Shown: piece by piece, positions 1 through 11,249 of the stretch
Numbering within the stretch: position 1 is the stretch's first letter
Layout: every line of letters starts with the position of its first letter
NCBI RefSeq assembly: GCF_902459465.1
Contig: NC_047081.1
Location: forward strand, 6,229,883 to 6,293,882
Reading direction: 5' to 3'
Source: Asterias rubens
Taxonomy: Eukaryota > Echinodermata > Asteroidea > Forcipulatida > Asteriidae
Length of the DNA stretch: 64,000 bases
The notes under the pieces: generated by a model
What the model saw: the letters and a program-made list of their open reading frames with translations, nothing else
Database searches by the model: none
What the model was told of the DNA's origin: nothing
Program-made: the position numbers and the translations under genes

Positions 1-205
1 ACTAACTAACCGGAAGGGAAATGTTTGTTGAAAACGCCTTGAAAACAGACTACGTACGTAAAGCCCTTTCATATGATGTAGATTGTCAAAATAGCTTTTG
101 TGGTTGGAGCCATATGCATAATGACGACTGAAGAAGAGACTAACTAACCGGAAAATAAATGTTAGTTGAAAACGCCTTGAAAATAGACTAAAAACGAAGC
201 TATTT
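1..205 (+). repeat. ~135-bp subrepeat cluster, cut by the window edge
   Basis: Units contain ACTAACTAACCGGAA, GTTGAAAACGCCTTGAAAA and CCCTTTCATATGATGTA. The window starts inside a unit. Confidence 0.8.
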
Positions 206-1057
206 ATAGGAGAAGAAAAAACAAAAAAAAATTAAATAGATATAGTGTTTGTAGAAACAAACACTAGGTGTACGCCTATTTTTGGGTCAGTGTTTGAATA
301 AATGAAACAAGTATTGTTAATAGCTCGTCAAATTACAAAGAAATCAAAACCAAACAGTTTTCTCGATGTGTAATAATTTTATGGAAAAAGCATCAAAAAG
401 TGTACATTTCAACCTAAAAGCCTTTAAATACTGCCTTTTCAAAGAATTTTACAGGCTCTTCTTACAGTTTAAAAAGGTCAAAAAGTCAAGAGAAGGTCAC
501 CAACATACCCATTTTTGTGGAATACGTGAGGCCCTTTCATATGATTCTAGCAATTTTCCAGGCATTGTACAATAAAGTAAGCATTGAGAAGTGGTACGGT
601 CCGTGCTTATCCAAGACGCTTCCAAAAAGTATGGGAAACGTTGGGCGCATTTCCGAGCCGATGCCAAAAGATGAAAAATGATGGGTACAGATCAAAGCCG
701 TTTTCATGCAGTGGTGCACAATTCAGGCCGTTTCGAGACTCCTTAACCTTTGAATTCGGTCGGTGTAATTACGCTTGTCGAAATGATCTTTGAACAAAAT
801 GTCAGGAAACGTAAGGAATAAAGAAATAGCTTAGCTCTTGGCCAATATCGTAGGAATTTGTTTTTACTAAACGCCTGACCTGACATTTAATGTATTCATG
901 CTAAAAAAAATTAATGAAAATTATAATTAGGTCTCCGTTCTACAAACTGGAGTTAATTCAAATTTCATCTTGCACTGCTGTTTGACATAATTATTCCACT
1001 TACTACAAGTACTGATTTGTACTTTTCAGATTGATATAATTGCGCAGATAATATTAT

Positions 1058-1436
1058 TAAAATGTTCACCTTAGTTTGTATTTATAAATTACTCATGTTT
1101 GGAGCATTGTTAAGGTTCCAACAGCCGGTGTGGACGTTTTTTTATTGTCATTTATGAGCTAGCAACTATTAGCTCCCCACTTAACTGTTTACATCTGTTT
1201 TCATAAATATACAAGTCATTAAAAAAAACTTATTAAGTTTTTATTAATGACTTGTGTATTTATTGAAACAGATGTAAACAGTTAAACGGGGAGCTAATAT
1301 TATTTGTAATGTCAAAAGTTGCACTAATAGTTGCTAGCTCATAAATGACAATAAAAAACGCCCACACCGGCTGTTGGAACCCTTGATAATGCTCCAAACA
1401 CGAATAATTCACAAATACAAACTAGGTGAAAATTTT
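1058..1436. mobile_element. Palindromic foldback MITE
   Basis: Two ~180-bp arms pair along nearly their whole length: GTTCACCTTAGTTTGTATTT on the left against the complement of AAATACAAACTAGGTGAA on the right. Both arms contain GGAGCATT, CAGCCGGTGTGG and GAGCTAGCAACTATTAG. The centre is CATTAAAAAAAACTTATTAA. No coding capacity. Confidence 0.85.
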
Positions 1437-1904
1437 AGCACGTGAACTTTTAGTGCACCCCAGTTAAAATCTAGGGACGAAGGCTTGAATCGTGTGGATT
1501 GATTGTTCAGACCCTACGTGATTGTTTGGGGTTTCCCTCTATAATGGTTGCCTACAACATCTAAAACTGACATTTCTTAACCACTACACGAGTATCTCCA
1601 GGTATATGGCTCTTTCGAAAAAGATGTATAAAGAAAAACTTTACATGTAGTGGTTGTATATTTACAAACACTTGTTCGGTGTACATATCTATTTTTTTTA
1701 AATCAAAACTTAACCCCTTTAATCCTAACACAATGTGTTTTATAAAATTGGTGGGATTTGATCCTACAAGGTTTGCACTGCTGGAGCAGATCTCTTACCG
1801 CTGCTAGAGCAGGGCCCAACTTCATAGAGCTGCTTAACGGTCGATTTTGTGCTTACTGGGCGCACCTAGCAAATTGTTCATTTCATAGCCTTGCTTAAGA
1901 CAAG
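1437..1904. other. AT-rich spacer with an AGGGCCCAA repeat fragment
   Basis: No gene seen. At about 1808-1900 it holds AGGGCCCAACTTCATAGAGC and a downstream GCTTACTGGGCGCA, related to sequences near 9087 and inside the DIRS element near 34590. Confidence 0.5.
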
Positions 1905-2610
1905 TCAAAAGGTCAAGAGAAGGTCACCAACATCTCCATTTTTATGAAGTACGTAAAGCTCTTTCGTATGATGTAAAGATTGACAAAATAGCTTTTGTGG
2001 TTGAGGAAATATGAACTTATTAAATATTGACGACTGTGGAAGAGACTAACTTATTAAAAGAGGGAAATGTATTTATGAAAACGCCTTGAACGCGACTATA
2101 CACAAGCATTAATGTGTGCATTTCAGCCTAAAAGCCATTAGTTAACGCCTTTTTCAAAGCATTCAAAGCATTCTAAAGGCACTACATACCTACGTAAAGC
2201 CCTTTCATATGATGTAGATTGTCAAAACCGCTTTTGTGGAGAACTGGAGAAGAGACTAACTAACCGGAAAGGAAATGTTTGTTGAAAACGCCTTGAAAAC
2301 AGACTACGTACGTAAAGCCCTTTCATATGATGTAGATTGTCAAAATAGCTTTTGTGGTTGAGGGCATAGGAACTTATGCATAATGACGACTGGAGAAGAG
2401 ACTAACTAATAGGAATGTTTGTTGAAAACGCCTTGAAAACAGACTATGTACGTAAAGCCCTTTCATATGATGTAGATTGTCAAAATAGCTTTTGTGGTTG
2501 AGGGCATAAGCATAGGAACTTATGCATAATGACGACTGGAGACTAACTAACCGGAAGAGAAATGTTTGTTGAAAACGACTTGAAAACAGACTAAAAACGA
2601 AGCTAATAGG
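1905..2610 (+). repeat. ~135-bp subrepeat cluster
   Basis: About five units sharing GTACGTAAAGCCCTTTCATA, GATTGTCAAAATAGCTTTTG and TGACGACTGGAGAAGAGAC, with small deletions between units. Confidence 0.85.
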
Positions 2611-2649
2611 AGAAGAAAAAATAAAATAAAAAAATAAATAATACAAAAT

Positions 2650-2755
2650 TTGGTCGCCAATTGGTCTCCCATCAAAGTACTGACCAAGCCCGACTTTGCT
2701 TAACTTCATTGATCGGACGGGAACCGGTCATATCAACGCAGTACGGTCGTAGATA
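2650..2755 (-). pseudogene. 5S-rRNA-derived module, copy 1
   Basis: On the minus strand the first ~95 nt follow 5S rRNA: CTACGACCGTAC start, GATCGGG-type middle, then TGGTCAGTACTTTGATGGGA and GAGACC. The final third of 5S is replaced by AT-rich repeat DNA, so this is not a functional 5S gene. 5S-headed SINEs are known in deuterostomes. Confidence 0.75.
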
Positions 2756-3539
2756 ATATACAATAAATTCGATTTGAATCAGAAGACAAGGTCAAAAAGT
2801 TAAACGCCTTGAACGAAGACTATTCTACATGAAGCTTTTACACGCTCTATGGATGATCACTGGAGCGTGACTCTCCCGCACAGCTAATACACTACACGTT
2901 GTGTGTATGCCTAAGTGTAATGTTTATGCACATACCAACGGGGGATTTACGTTGTTCTTTAGACGTGAATTTTGAAATTTTCAACCTCTCTTTTGAGCCG
3001 GAAGACAAAATCAAAATGTGGCTATGTCTGTGAGGCGTTTACGGAGTTGTTAATGCCCTTTCCGATGATTTATTGATTGTAAAAATCCCTCATGTAGATC
3101 AAAAGTTATGATTTTTTTAAATAATAAACTTTGAATTAGTGTATCTCGTCAACTGATGACGTCATCGTGACGTAACAACTTTTGCATCATCTACTGGTTA
3201 TTGTCTACCTGTGTGCAAAGTTTCAACTTAATGCAAGCTTCGCATCTATGCTTTTTCTTGCGGACAATCGACAGCGAGAAGAATAAGAAAAACAAAAAAA
3301 AAACTAGATATAGTGTTTGTAGAAACAAACACTAGGTGTTCGGCTATTGTTGGGTCAGTGTTTGAACCAATGAAAAAAGTGTTGTTGATAGCTCGTCAAA
3401 TTTCAAAGAAATCAAACCAAACAGTTTTCTCGATGTGTAATAATTTTATGGTAAAGCATCAAAAAGTGTACATTTCAACCTAAAAGCCTTTAAATAATGC
3501 CTTTTCAAAGCATTTTACAGGCACTTCAGGTTTAAAAAG

Positions 3540-3890
3540 GTCAAAAGGTCAAGAGAAGGTCACCAACATACCCATTTTTGTGAAGTACGTGAGGCCCTTT
3601 CATATGATGTATAGATTGTCAAAATAGCTTTTGTGGTTGAGGGCATAGGAACTTATGCATGATGACGACTGGAGAAGAGACTAACTAACCGGACGGGGAA
3701 ATGTTTGTTGAAAACGCCTTGAAAACAGACTACGCACTTAAAGCCCTTTCATATGATGTATAGATTGTCAAAATAGCTTTTGTGGTTGGAGCCTTATGCA
3801 TAATGACGACTGAAGAAGAGACTAACTAACCGGAAAAGAAATGTTAGTTGAAAACGCCTTGAAAATAGACTAAAAACGAAGCTAATTATA
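3540..3890 (+). repeat. ~135-bp subrepeat cluster
   Basis: About two and a half units of the same family, beginning with the AGGTCA triplet segment and ending at the AAAAACGAAGCTAATTATAG edge before a 5S-like module. Confidence 0.85.
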
Positions 3891-3930
3891 GGAGAAGAAA
3901 AAAAAAATAATACAAAAAAATAATACAAAA

Positions 3931-4037
3931 TTTGGTCGCCAATTGGTCTCCCATCCAAGTACTGACCAAGCCCGATTTAGCATAACTTCAGTGATCGGAC
4001 GGGAACCGGTGTTATCAACGCAGTACGGTCGTAGATA
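3931..4037 (-). pseudogene. 5S-rRNA-derived module, copy 2 (best preserved)
   Basis: On the minus strand, GTCAGTACTTGGATGGGAGA followed by CC is essentially the canonical 5S stretch, including the C-box of the internal RNA polymerase III promoter. A-box-like and intermediate-element positions are present but diverged. The 3' third of 5S is absent. Confidence 0.8.
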
Positions 4038-5109
4038 GTGTACAATAAATTCGATTTGAACCAGAAGACAAGATCAAAAGGTTAAACGCCTTGAACGAAG
4101 ACTATTCTACATGAAGGTTTTTCGCGCTCTATGGATGATCACTGGAGCGTGACTCTCCCGCACAGCTAATACACTACACGTTGTGTGTATGCCTAAGTGT
4201 AATGTTTATGCACATACCAACGGGGATTTACGTTGTTCTTTAGACGTGAATTTTGAAATTTTCAACCTCTCTTTTGAGCCGAAGACAAAATCAAAATGGG
4301 GTCATGTCTGTGAGGCGTTTACGGAGTTTTTAATGCCCTTTACGATGATGTATTGATTGTAAAAATCCGTCATGCAGATCAAAAGTTATGATTTTTTTAA
4401 ATAATACCGCATACTTACACGTGGTGACCGCAATGCACCGCATTCTTACACGTGGTGACAAAGTACATGTACATGTAATTGTAAAATCTTTACGCGCAAT
4501 CAATGGGGGAATTTTGTAGTCCTTTAGGCCTATACATGAATTTTAGAATTTTCAACCTCGATTTTGAACCGGAAGACAAGATCAAAATAGGGTCATGTCT
4601 GTAAAGTGTTTACGGAGTTTTTAATGCCCTTTCCGATGATGTATTGATTGTAAAAATCCGTCATGCAGATCAAAAGTTATGATTTTTTGAAATAATAAAC
4701 TTTGAATGAGTGTATCTCGTCAACTGAAGACGTCATCGTGACGTAAGAACTTTTGTATCATCTACTGGTTATTGTCTACCTGTGTGCAAAGTTTCAACTT
4801 AATGCAAGTTTCGCATCTATGCTTTTTCTTGCGGACAATCGACAGCGAGAAGAATAAGAAAAACCAAAAAAAAACTAGATATAGTGTTTGTACAAACAAA
4901 CACTAGGTGTTCGGCTATTGTTGGATCAGTGTTTGAATAAATGAAACAAGTATTGTTAATAGCTCGTCAAATTACAAAGAAATCAAAACCAAACAGTTTT
5001 CTCGATGTGTAATAATTTATAGAAAAAGCATCAAAAAGTGTACATTTCAACCTAAAAGCCTTTAAATACTGCCTTTTCAAAGCATTTTACAGGCTCTTCC
5101 AGTTTAAAA

Positions 5110-5760
5110 AGGTCAAAAAGTCAAGAAAAGGTCACCAACACACCCATTTTTGTGGAATACGTGAGGCCCTTTCATATGATGTATAGATTGTCAAAATAGC
5201 TTGTGTGGTTGAGGAAACGTGAACTGATGAATAATGGCGACTGGAGAAGAGCCTAACTAACCAGAAGGGAAATGTTTGTTGAAAACGCCTTGAAAACAGA
5301 CTACGTACGTAAAGCCCTTTCATATGATGTATAGATTGTCAAAATAGCTTTTGTGGTTGAGGACATAGGAACTTATGCATAATGACGACTGGAGAAGAGA
5401 CTAACTAACCGAATAGGAAATGTTTGTTGAAAACATCTGAAAACAGACTACGTACGTAAAGCCCTTTCATATGATGTATAGATTGTCAAAATAGCTTGTG
5501 TGGTTGAGGACATAGGAACTTATGCATAATGACGACTGGAGAAGAGACTAACTAACCGAAAGGGAAATGTTTGTTGAAAACACCTTCAAAACAGACTACG
5601 TACGTAAAGCCCTTTCATATGATGTATAGATTGTCAAAATAGCTTGTGTGGTTGAGGATATGGGAGCTTATGCATAATGACGACTGGAGAAGAGACTAAC
5701 TAGGAGGAAAATCTTTGTTGAAAACGCCTTGAAAACAGACTAAAGCGAAGCTATTTATAG
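5110..5760 (+). repeat. ~135-bp subrepeat cluster
   Basis: About five units of the same family, followed by the third 5S-like module. Confidence 0.85.
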
Positions 5761-5799
5761 GAGAAAAAAAAATTAAATACAAAAATAAATCGTACAAAT

Positions 5800-5895
5800 T
5801 TTGGTAGCCAAGTGGTCTCCCATCCAAATACTGACTGGGCTCGATTTTGCTTAACTTTAGTGACAGGTGTTATCAACGCAGTATGGTACGCAGAC
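5800..5895 (-). pseudogene. 5S-rRNA-derived module, copy 3 (internal deletion)
   Basis: Same module with GTATTTGGATGGGAGACC kept on the minus strand. About a dozen bases are lost in the middle, where copies 1 and 2 read GATCGGACGGGAACC on the plus strand. Confidence 0.7.
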
Positions 5896-6929
5896 TAAAA
5901 CGATCAACACGTGGTGCAGAGCGTGACTACGCTCATCAATGCACCGCATACTTACACGTGGTGACCGCAATGCATCGCATGCTTACACGTGGTGACAAAG
6001 TACATGTACATGTAATTGTAAAATCTTTACGCGCAATCAATGGGGGAATTTTGTAGTGCTTTATAGGTGAATTTTAGATTTTTCAACATCGATTTTGAAC
6101 CAGAAGACAAGATCAAAATGGGGTCATGTCTGTGAGGTGTTTACGGAGTTTTTAATGCCCTTTCCGATGATGTATTGATTGTCAAAATCCGTCATGCAGA
6201 TCAAAAGTTATGATTTTTTGAAATAATACCGCATACTTACACGTGGTGACCGCAATGCACCGCATGCTTACACGTGGTGACAAAGTACATGTACATGTAA
6301 TTGTAAAATCTTTACGCGCAATCAATGGGGGAATTTTGTAGTCTTTATACAGTGTACATGAATATTGAAATTTTCAACCTCGATTTTGAACCGGAAGACA
6401 AGATCAAAATGGGGTCATGTCTGTGAGGTGTTTACGGAGTTTTTAATGCCCTTTCCGATGATGTATTGATTGTAAAAATCCTTCATGCAGATCAAAAGTT
6501 ATGATTTTTTGAAATAATAAACTTTGAATGAGTGTATCTCGTCAACTGATGACATAATCGTGACGTAAGAACTTTTGTATCATCTACTGGTTATTGTCTA
6601 CCTGTGTGCAAAGTTTCAACTTAATGCAAGCTTCGCATCTATGCTTTTTCTTGCGGACAATCGACAGCGAGAAGAATAAGAAAAACCAAAAAAAAAAAAA
6701 ACTAGATATAGTGTTTGTACAAACAAACACTAGGTGTTCGGCTATTGTTGGGTCAGTGTTTGAATAAATGAAAAAAGTATTGTTAATAGCTCGTCAAATT
6801 ACAAAGAAATCAAAACCAAACAGTTTTCTCGATGTGTAATAATTTATAGAAAAAGCATCAAAAAGTGTACATTTCAACCTAAAAGCCTTTAAATACTGCC
6901 TTTTCAAAGCATTTTACAGGCTCTTCCAG

Positions 6930-7770
6930 TTTAAAAAGGTCAAAAAGTCAAGAAAAGATCACCAACACACCCATTTTTGTGGAATACGTGAGGCCCTTTT
7001 ATATGATGTATAGATTGTCAAAATAGCTTTTGTGGTTGAGGAAACGTGAACTGATGAATAATGGCGACTGGAGAAGAGCCTAACTAACCAGAAGGGAAAT
7101 GTTTGTTGAAAAAGCCTTGAAAACAGACTATGTACGTAAAGCCCTTTCATATGATGTATAGATTGTCAAAATAGCTTGTGTGGTTGAGGACATAGGAACT
7201 TATGCATAATGACGACTGGAGAAGAGACTAACTAACCGAAAGGGAAATGTTTGTTGAAAACACCTTGGAAACAGACTACGTACGTAAAGCCCTTTCATAT
7301 GATGTATAGATTGTCAAAATAGCTTGTGTGGTTGAGGATATGGGAGCTTATGCATAATGACGACTGGAGAAGAGCCTAACTAGGAGGAAAATCTTTGTTG
7401 AAAACGCCTTGAAAACAGACTACGTACGTAAAGCCCTTTCATATGATGTATAAATTGTCAAAATAGCTTTTGTGGTTGAGGACATAGGAACTTATGCATA
7501 ATGACGACTGGAGAAGAGACTAACTAACCGAATAGGAAATGTTTGTTGAAAACATCTGAAAACAGACTACGTACGTAAAGCCCTTTCATATGATGTATAG
7601 ATTGTCAAAATAGCTTGTGTGGTTGAGGACATAGGAACTTATGCATAATGACGACTGGAGAAGAGACTAACTAACCGAAAAGGAAATGTTTGTTGAAAAC
7701 ACCTTGAAAACAGACTACGTACGTAAAGCCCTTTCATATGATGTATAGATTGTCAAAATAGCTTGTAGCT
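6930..7770 (+). repeat. ~135-bp subrepeat cluster, right end of the array
   Basis: About six units. The last is cut inside GATTGTCAAAATAGCTT at about 7765, where the hairpin minisatellite of the next region begins. Confidence 0.85.
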
Positions 7771-7776
7771 AATAGC

Positions 7777-7860
7777 GACGGACGGTCGGAACAGCTAATA
7801 AAAACAATAAAAATCTAGACGAAAACAATACCTGTTCCGACGGACGGTCGGAACAGCTAA
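7777..7860 (+). repeat. Hairpin minisatellite, short array
   Basis: One truncated and one full unit. The unit is TCTAGACGAAAACAATAC, a hairpin with arms CTGTTCCGAC/GTCGGAACAG, then CTAA. Confidence 0.8.
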
Positions 7861-8650
7861 CTAGACATTAAGTGTTTGTGAACAAACACGAAGCTGTTCC
7901 TTGTTGTTTTGCTTGGATTATGTGCTTCATTGCCCAAGGAATATATAACTGAAAAAAAGGTTTCAAAAAAGTTGTGTAGCTCTTGTTATAAGGTTTTACT
8001 TCCCGGTTGACCCATAAGTAAAGGTCAACATGGGCCCACAGCTACCAAAGATTAATCTGCAATGCCAAGGAGTCTATAAAATCGGTTGTGTAGATCTTGA
8101 TATATAGTCCCACTTCCGGTTGACCCAGAAGTAGAGGTCAACTTGGGGTCACAGTTTTCCAAAGCTAATATTTATTGCCTAAGAGTCTGCAACTGAAGTT
8201 TGAACATTAGCTTTGTACTTTTTTAGATATGGGTTCACTTCCGGTTGACCCGGAAGTAAAGGTCAACATGGGGTCAAAGTTGTTTCAAACTAATCTTGAA
8301 TGCCCAAGATGTCTATAACTGAACCAAAATTGATAATCTGTTGTATAGTTCTTGAGATATGGTCCCACTTCCGGTTGACCAGGAAGTAGGGGTCAACTTG
8401 AGGTCACGGTTTTTTAAAGTTAATATTTTATGCCTAAGGAGTTTATAACTGAAAATATTTTGAAAATCTGCTGTATAGTTCTTGAGATATGGTGACACTT
8501 CCGGTTGACGCGGAAGTAGAGGTCAACTTGAGGTCACAGTTTTTTCAAATTAATCTCCAACCCCCAAGGAGTATTTAAAAACAAACAGTTGAAAAGTCGG
8601 CCGTGAAGTTCTTGAGATATGATGCTGCAAAGATTTCCTAATTAATATGC
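7861..8650 (+). repeat. H1 repeat, copy 1 (GTGTTTGT palindrome plus ~128-bp subrepeats)
   Basis: Starts CTAGACATTAAGTGTTTGTG then AACAAACACGAAGCTGTTCC. Then about five ~128-bp subrepeats, each with ACTTCCGGTTGACCCGGAAG, GGTCAACTTGAGGTCA, TATAACTGAA and TTCTTGAGATATGG. Non-coding; short ORFs across it are chance. Confidence 0.8.
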
Positions 8651-8837
8651 ATATGAGGGTCACTGGTGGTTAATTAATAAATAATTTTAATATGTTTTAT
8701 GATAGGAATTAAGCTAAACATCCTAAAGCTTCCATTTGATATTATTTTACGTGTTTAAAAACACATAATTAATTTGTAGGATACTCCTTTATTTCCCTAC
8801 TCCTGCCGATAGGGGGCGCTCTTATGAGACATTTCAA

Positions 8838-8980
8838 TAGGAGACTTTCCAACGCTAGGCGGCAGCAGACATACCGGGTAAATTCCCATTGTTTACGTAG
8901 TTCTGAACATGCGCATAATTCTGAGAACAATGGATTTACCCGGTAAGTCTGCTGCCCTCTATCGTCCCAGAAAGTCTCCC
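8838..8980. mobile_element. Palindromic MITE inside duplication copy 1
   Basis: Arms GGCAGCAGACATACCGGGTA / TTACCCGGTAAGTCTGCTGC, and CATTGTTTACGTAGTTCTGA / TTCTGAGAACAATGG, around a GCGCA centre, with outer GGAGACTTTC / GAAAGTCTCC. ~140 bp. The copy at 15675-15817 is identical. Confidence 0.75.
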
Positions 8981-9649
8981 ATTGCACGATTTCTGCACCG
9001 TAATGTCTGTATCTGACTCTGTATTTGTATGTGTACGTCGCAGAGACCAAAACTGTCACAAAATGTCAAGCTATAATTTCCCCTAGAGAACAGGGCCCAG
9101 TTTTATGGCTCTGTCTGCTTCAACCAAACTCTGCCCATTTATTATACAACCACCATTCTCCGCTTACTGTGCAGGCGCTGAAATATCTGTACAATTAGTT
9201 CAAAGCAAAGATTACATATGATAAGTTTCCCCGTGCACAAGCAAAAATATCCCTGCTAAGCTGTGATATATGCTTTAAGTTAGCGATAATATCCGCGCTT
9301 CTGATGTGACAATTCTTTGCTTACGCAGTGAATCAGAGTCAAATTGGACCAGTTTCACAAGATTTCCCCTCATGTACTAACAATCTTTTTTGACTTTACA
9401 TGTTTGAAGTGTAGGCCTTACCAAACCTACTTACAGGGCAAAATTACATGGTTCTCATGACCACCAAAGTCTGCGCTTACGATCACCATTTTCGCTTTAC
9501 TGTGATGTGCAAGCTTGGAAAATAATGTGCGAACTTGGAAGCACACTAACAAAAGAAATCCCTGCTATAAGCAGTCTATTTCGCTTGACGTAAGCGCAGA
9601 ATTCAATGCTTCTGCAGAGCACTGAATCTTTTTCATTAAGCAAGTTCCC

Positions 9650-10110
9650 ATCATGACTCGACTAGTCGAACCTCAAAACTAACTACGACACTTGTCGAGA
9701 TAAAATTAATACAGATTCTCAAGATTTGTGCCGCTATGTGCCGCAAAGGCAATATTAATTATGTTGCGAATGGGTGACTAGTGAATTTTACTACTCGACT
9801 AGTCGCACCTCAAACCTGCCTACGACACTTGTCGAGATAAAATACGGATTCTCAAGATTTGTACCGCTATGTGCTGCAAGGGCAATATTAATTATATGGG
9901 TGTGACTAGTGAAATTTACTACTCGACTAGGCGCACTTCAAACCTAACTACGACACTTGTATTTTTAATTATGTTGCGAATGGGTGTGACTAGTGAAATT
10001 TACTACTCGACTAGTCGCACTTCAAACCTAACTATGACACTTGTCGAGATAAAGTACAGATTCTCAAGATTTGGGCCGCAAGGGCAATATTAATTATGTT
10101 GCGAATAGTA
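9650..10110 (+). repeat. Tandem repeats with CGACTAGTCG palindromes
   Basis: Four degenerate units of ~110-130 bp, each with ACTAGTGAAATTTACTACTC, CGACTAGTCGCAC, CGACACTTGTCGAGATAAA and GGCAATATTAATTATGTTGC. Duplicated at 16487-16953. Confidence 0.8.
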
Positions 10111-11243
10111 GTAAGCAACACAACTGGTTCACCAAACAGGTAGTCGGGACAAATTTTGTAGTCAATGTGTGGACACGATTATAACTGAATAGAGATAAAA
10201 ACAGTAGTCGCGACTCAAATTATAATTGGTGGTCGCGGCTTTAACACTAAAGCACACTAGTCGCCCCTGCCTACTTTTGTCACAAGTAAAGCACAAGTTT
10301 TTCCTGCGAATGCAAATCAAATTTTTTAGTCACTGTTTTCGCAGTGAAAGTTTTGCAGGAGTTGAGCACAATTAGTCAACTGTAGCAATTTGTTTGATGC
10401 CAATTGTGAAGTGAAGAACACATTCCCTGCTAAGCTGTAAAATACGCTTAGCGTAAGCACAGTTCCCTGATTACGTAAGCGCTGCGATTCTTTCCTTTAA
10501 AAGCCATTGGCCCAGGACCAAACTACATAATAGCTTTTTAAACAAAAAAAGCAGCTTAAACATGCCTCATGTTCAAGTTGTGAATCCAGGTGTTCTGCTC
10601 AATTTCTGCAATTTTGTAAAGCAAAATGTTTGCCTGTTTATTATAAGCAGCTCTATAAAACTGAGCCACTCAACCACCAGAGAAACGTCAGCATAATAAA
10701 ATCTCTGCTTTTGTATTCCTGTCAAAGAGTTTTTGTTTGTCATGGTCTAATTTCCGAACGTAACGCGAAATACTGGAATTAGTTTTGGCAAATGTTCCCC
10801 GGCGCGAACAAGGTGACTTTACCCGTAAATAATTCCAAATCCCGGGCGGTCTATTTTCGTCGTCCACGCTCGTCGGCTGAAATGAACCCGGTCCACGACG
10901 CACCATGCTCAGGCTTGTCAAATTTTGGGAACAAGTTTAGACTTGTGCTAGTCGGTTACCGTAAGAAATCTATGTATATTGAACAAAAAAACGCAATAAC
11001 ACCGGTCGAAAATGGTATAAGGACTTGGTCAAGTTAACACTTTTACAATTTTTGACTATTCAAATCAAGTTTTACGCCGTACCCATGATCTTTGAAAAAA
11101 CTTCCCCGGAAATACAGGTTTTTTAAAATAATTACACTGTTTCTATAAGTTCTGATGCTTTTAAAATGACAATCAATAAAATATATCTTAATCTAAAGCA
11201 ATTTTGGGAAGTGTACAACATGTAATTTAATTTTAATCGAATA
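10111..11243. other. Unannotated part of the duplication
   Basis: No recognisable gene. Opposed ORFs of 77 and 81 codons around 10690-11037 (copied at 17531-17880) overlap each other and show no domain. The local GC is raised around 10800-10910 (CCCGGGCGGTC, CGTCGTCCACGC). Confidence 0.5.
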
Positions 11244-11249
11244 AATTAT

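Larger units (their letters stand above)
1..7770. repeat. Two-level repeat array (macrosatellite-like)
   Basis: A block beginning with the palindrome AGTGTTTGT..ACAAACACT recurs at 243, 3311, 4882 and 6709, giving spacings of 3068, 1571 and 1827 bp. Each block continues through a conserved 'CAAACAGTTTTCTCGATGTG' stretch, AGGTCA repeats, clusters of ~135-bp subrepeats, usually a 5S-like module, and a segment ending in GCGGACAATCGACAGCGAG. The longer first interval holds extra unrelated DNA (about 580-1905). No gene is visible. Confidence 0.85.

Noticed and set aside
3931..4037. Functional 5S rRNA gene
   Set aside because: Only the first ~95 nt match; the 3' third that closes the molecule is missing in all three copies.
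8769..9059. 96-codon minus-strand ORF, identical at 15606
   Set aside because: It runs through a palindromic MITE and is identical only because the segment is duplicated.
10688..11037. Overlapping opposed ORFs of 77 and 81 codons conserved at 17531-17880
   Set aside because: Conservation is explained by the recent duplication; no domain in either frame.
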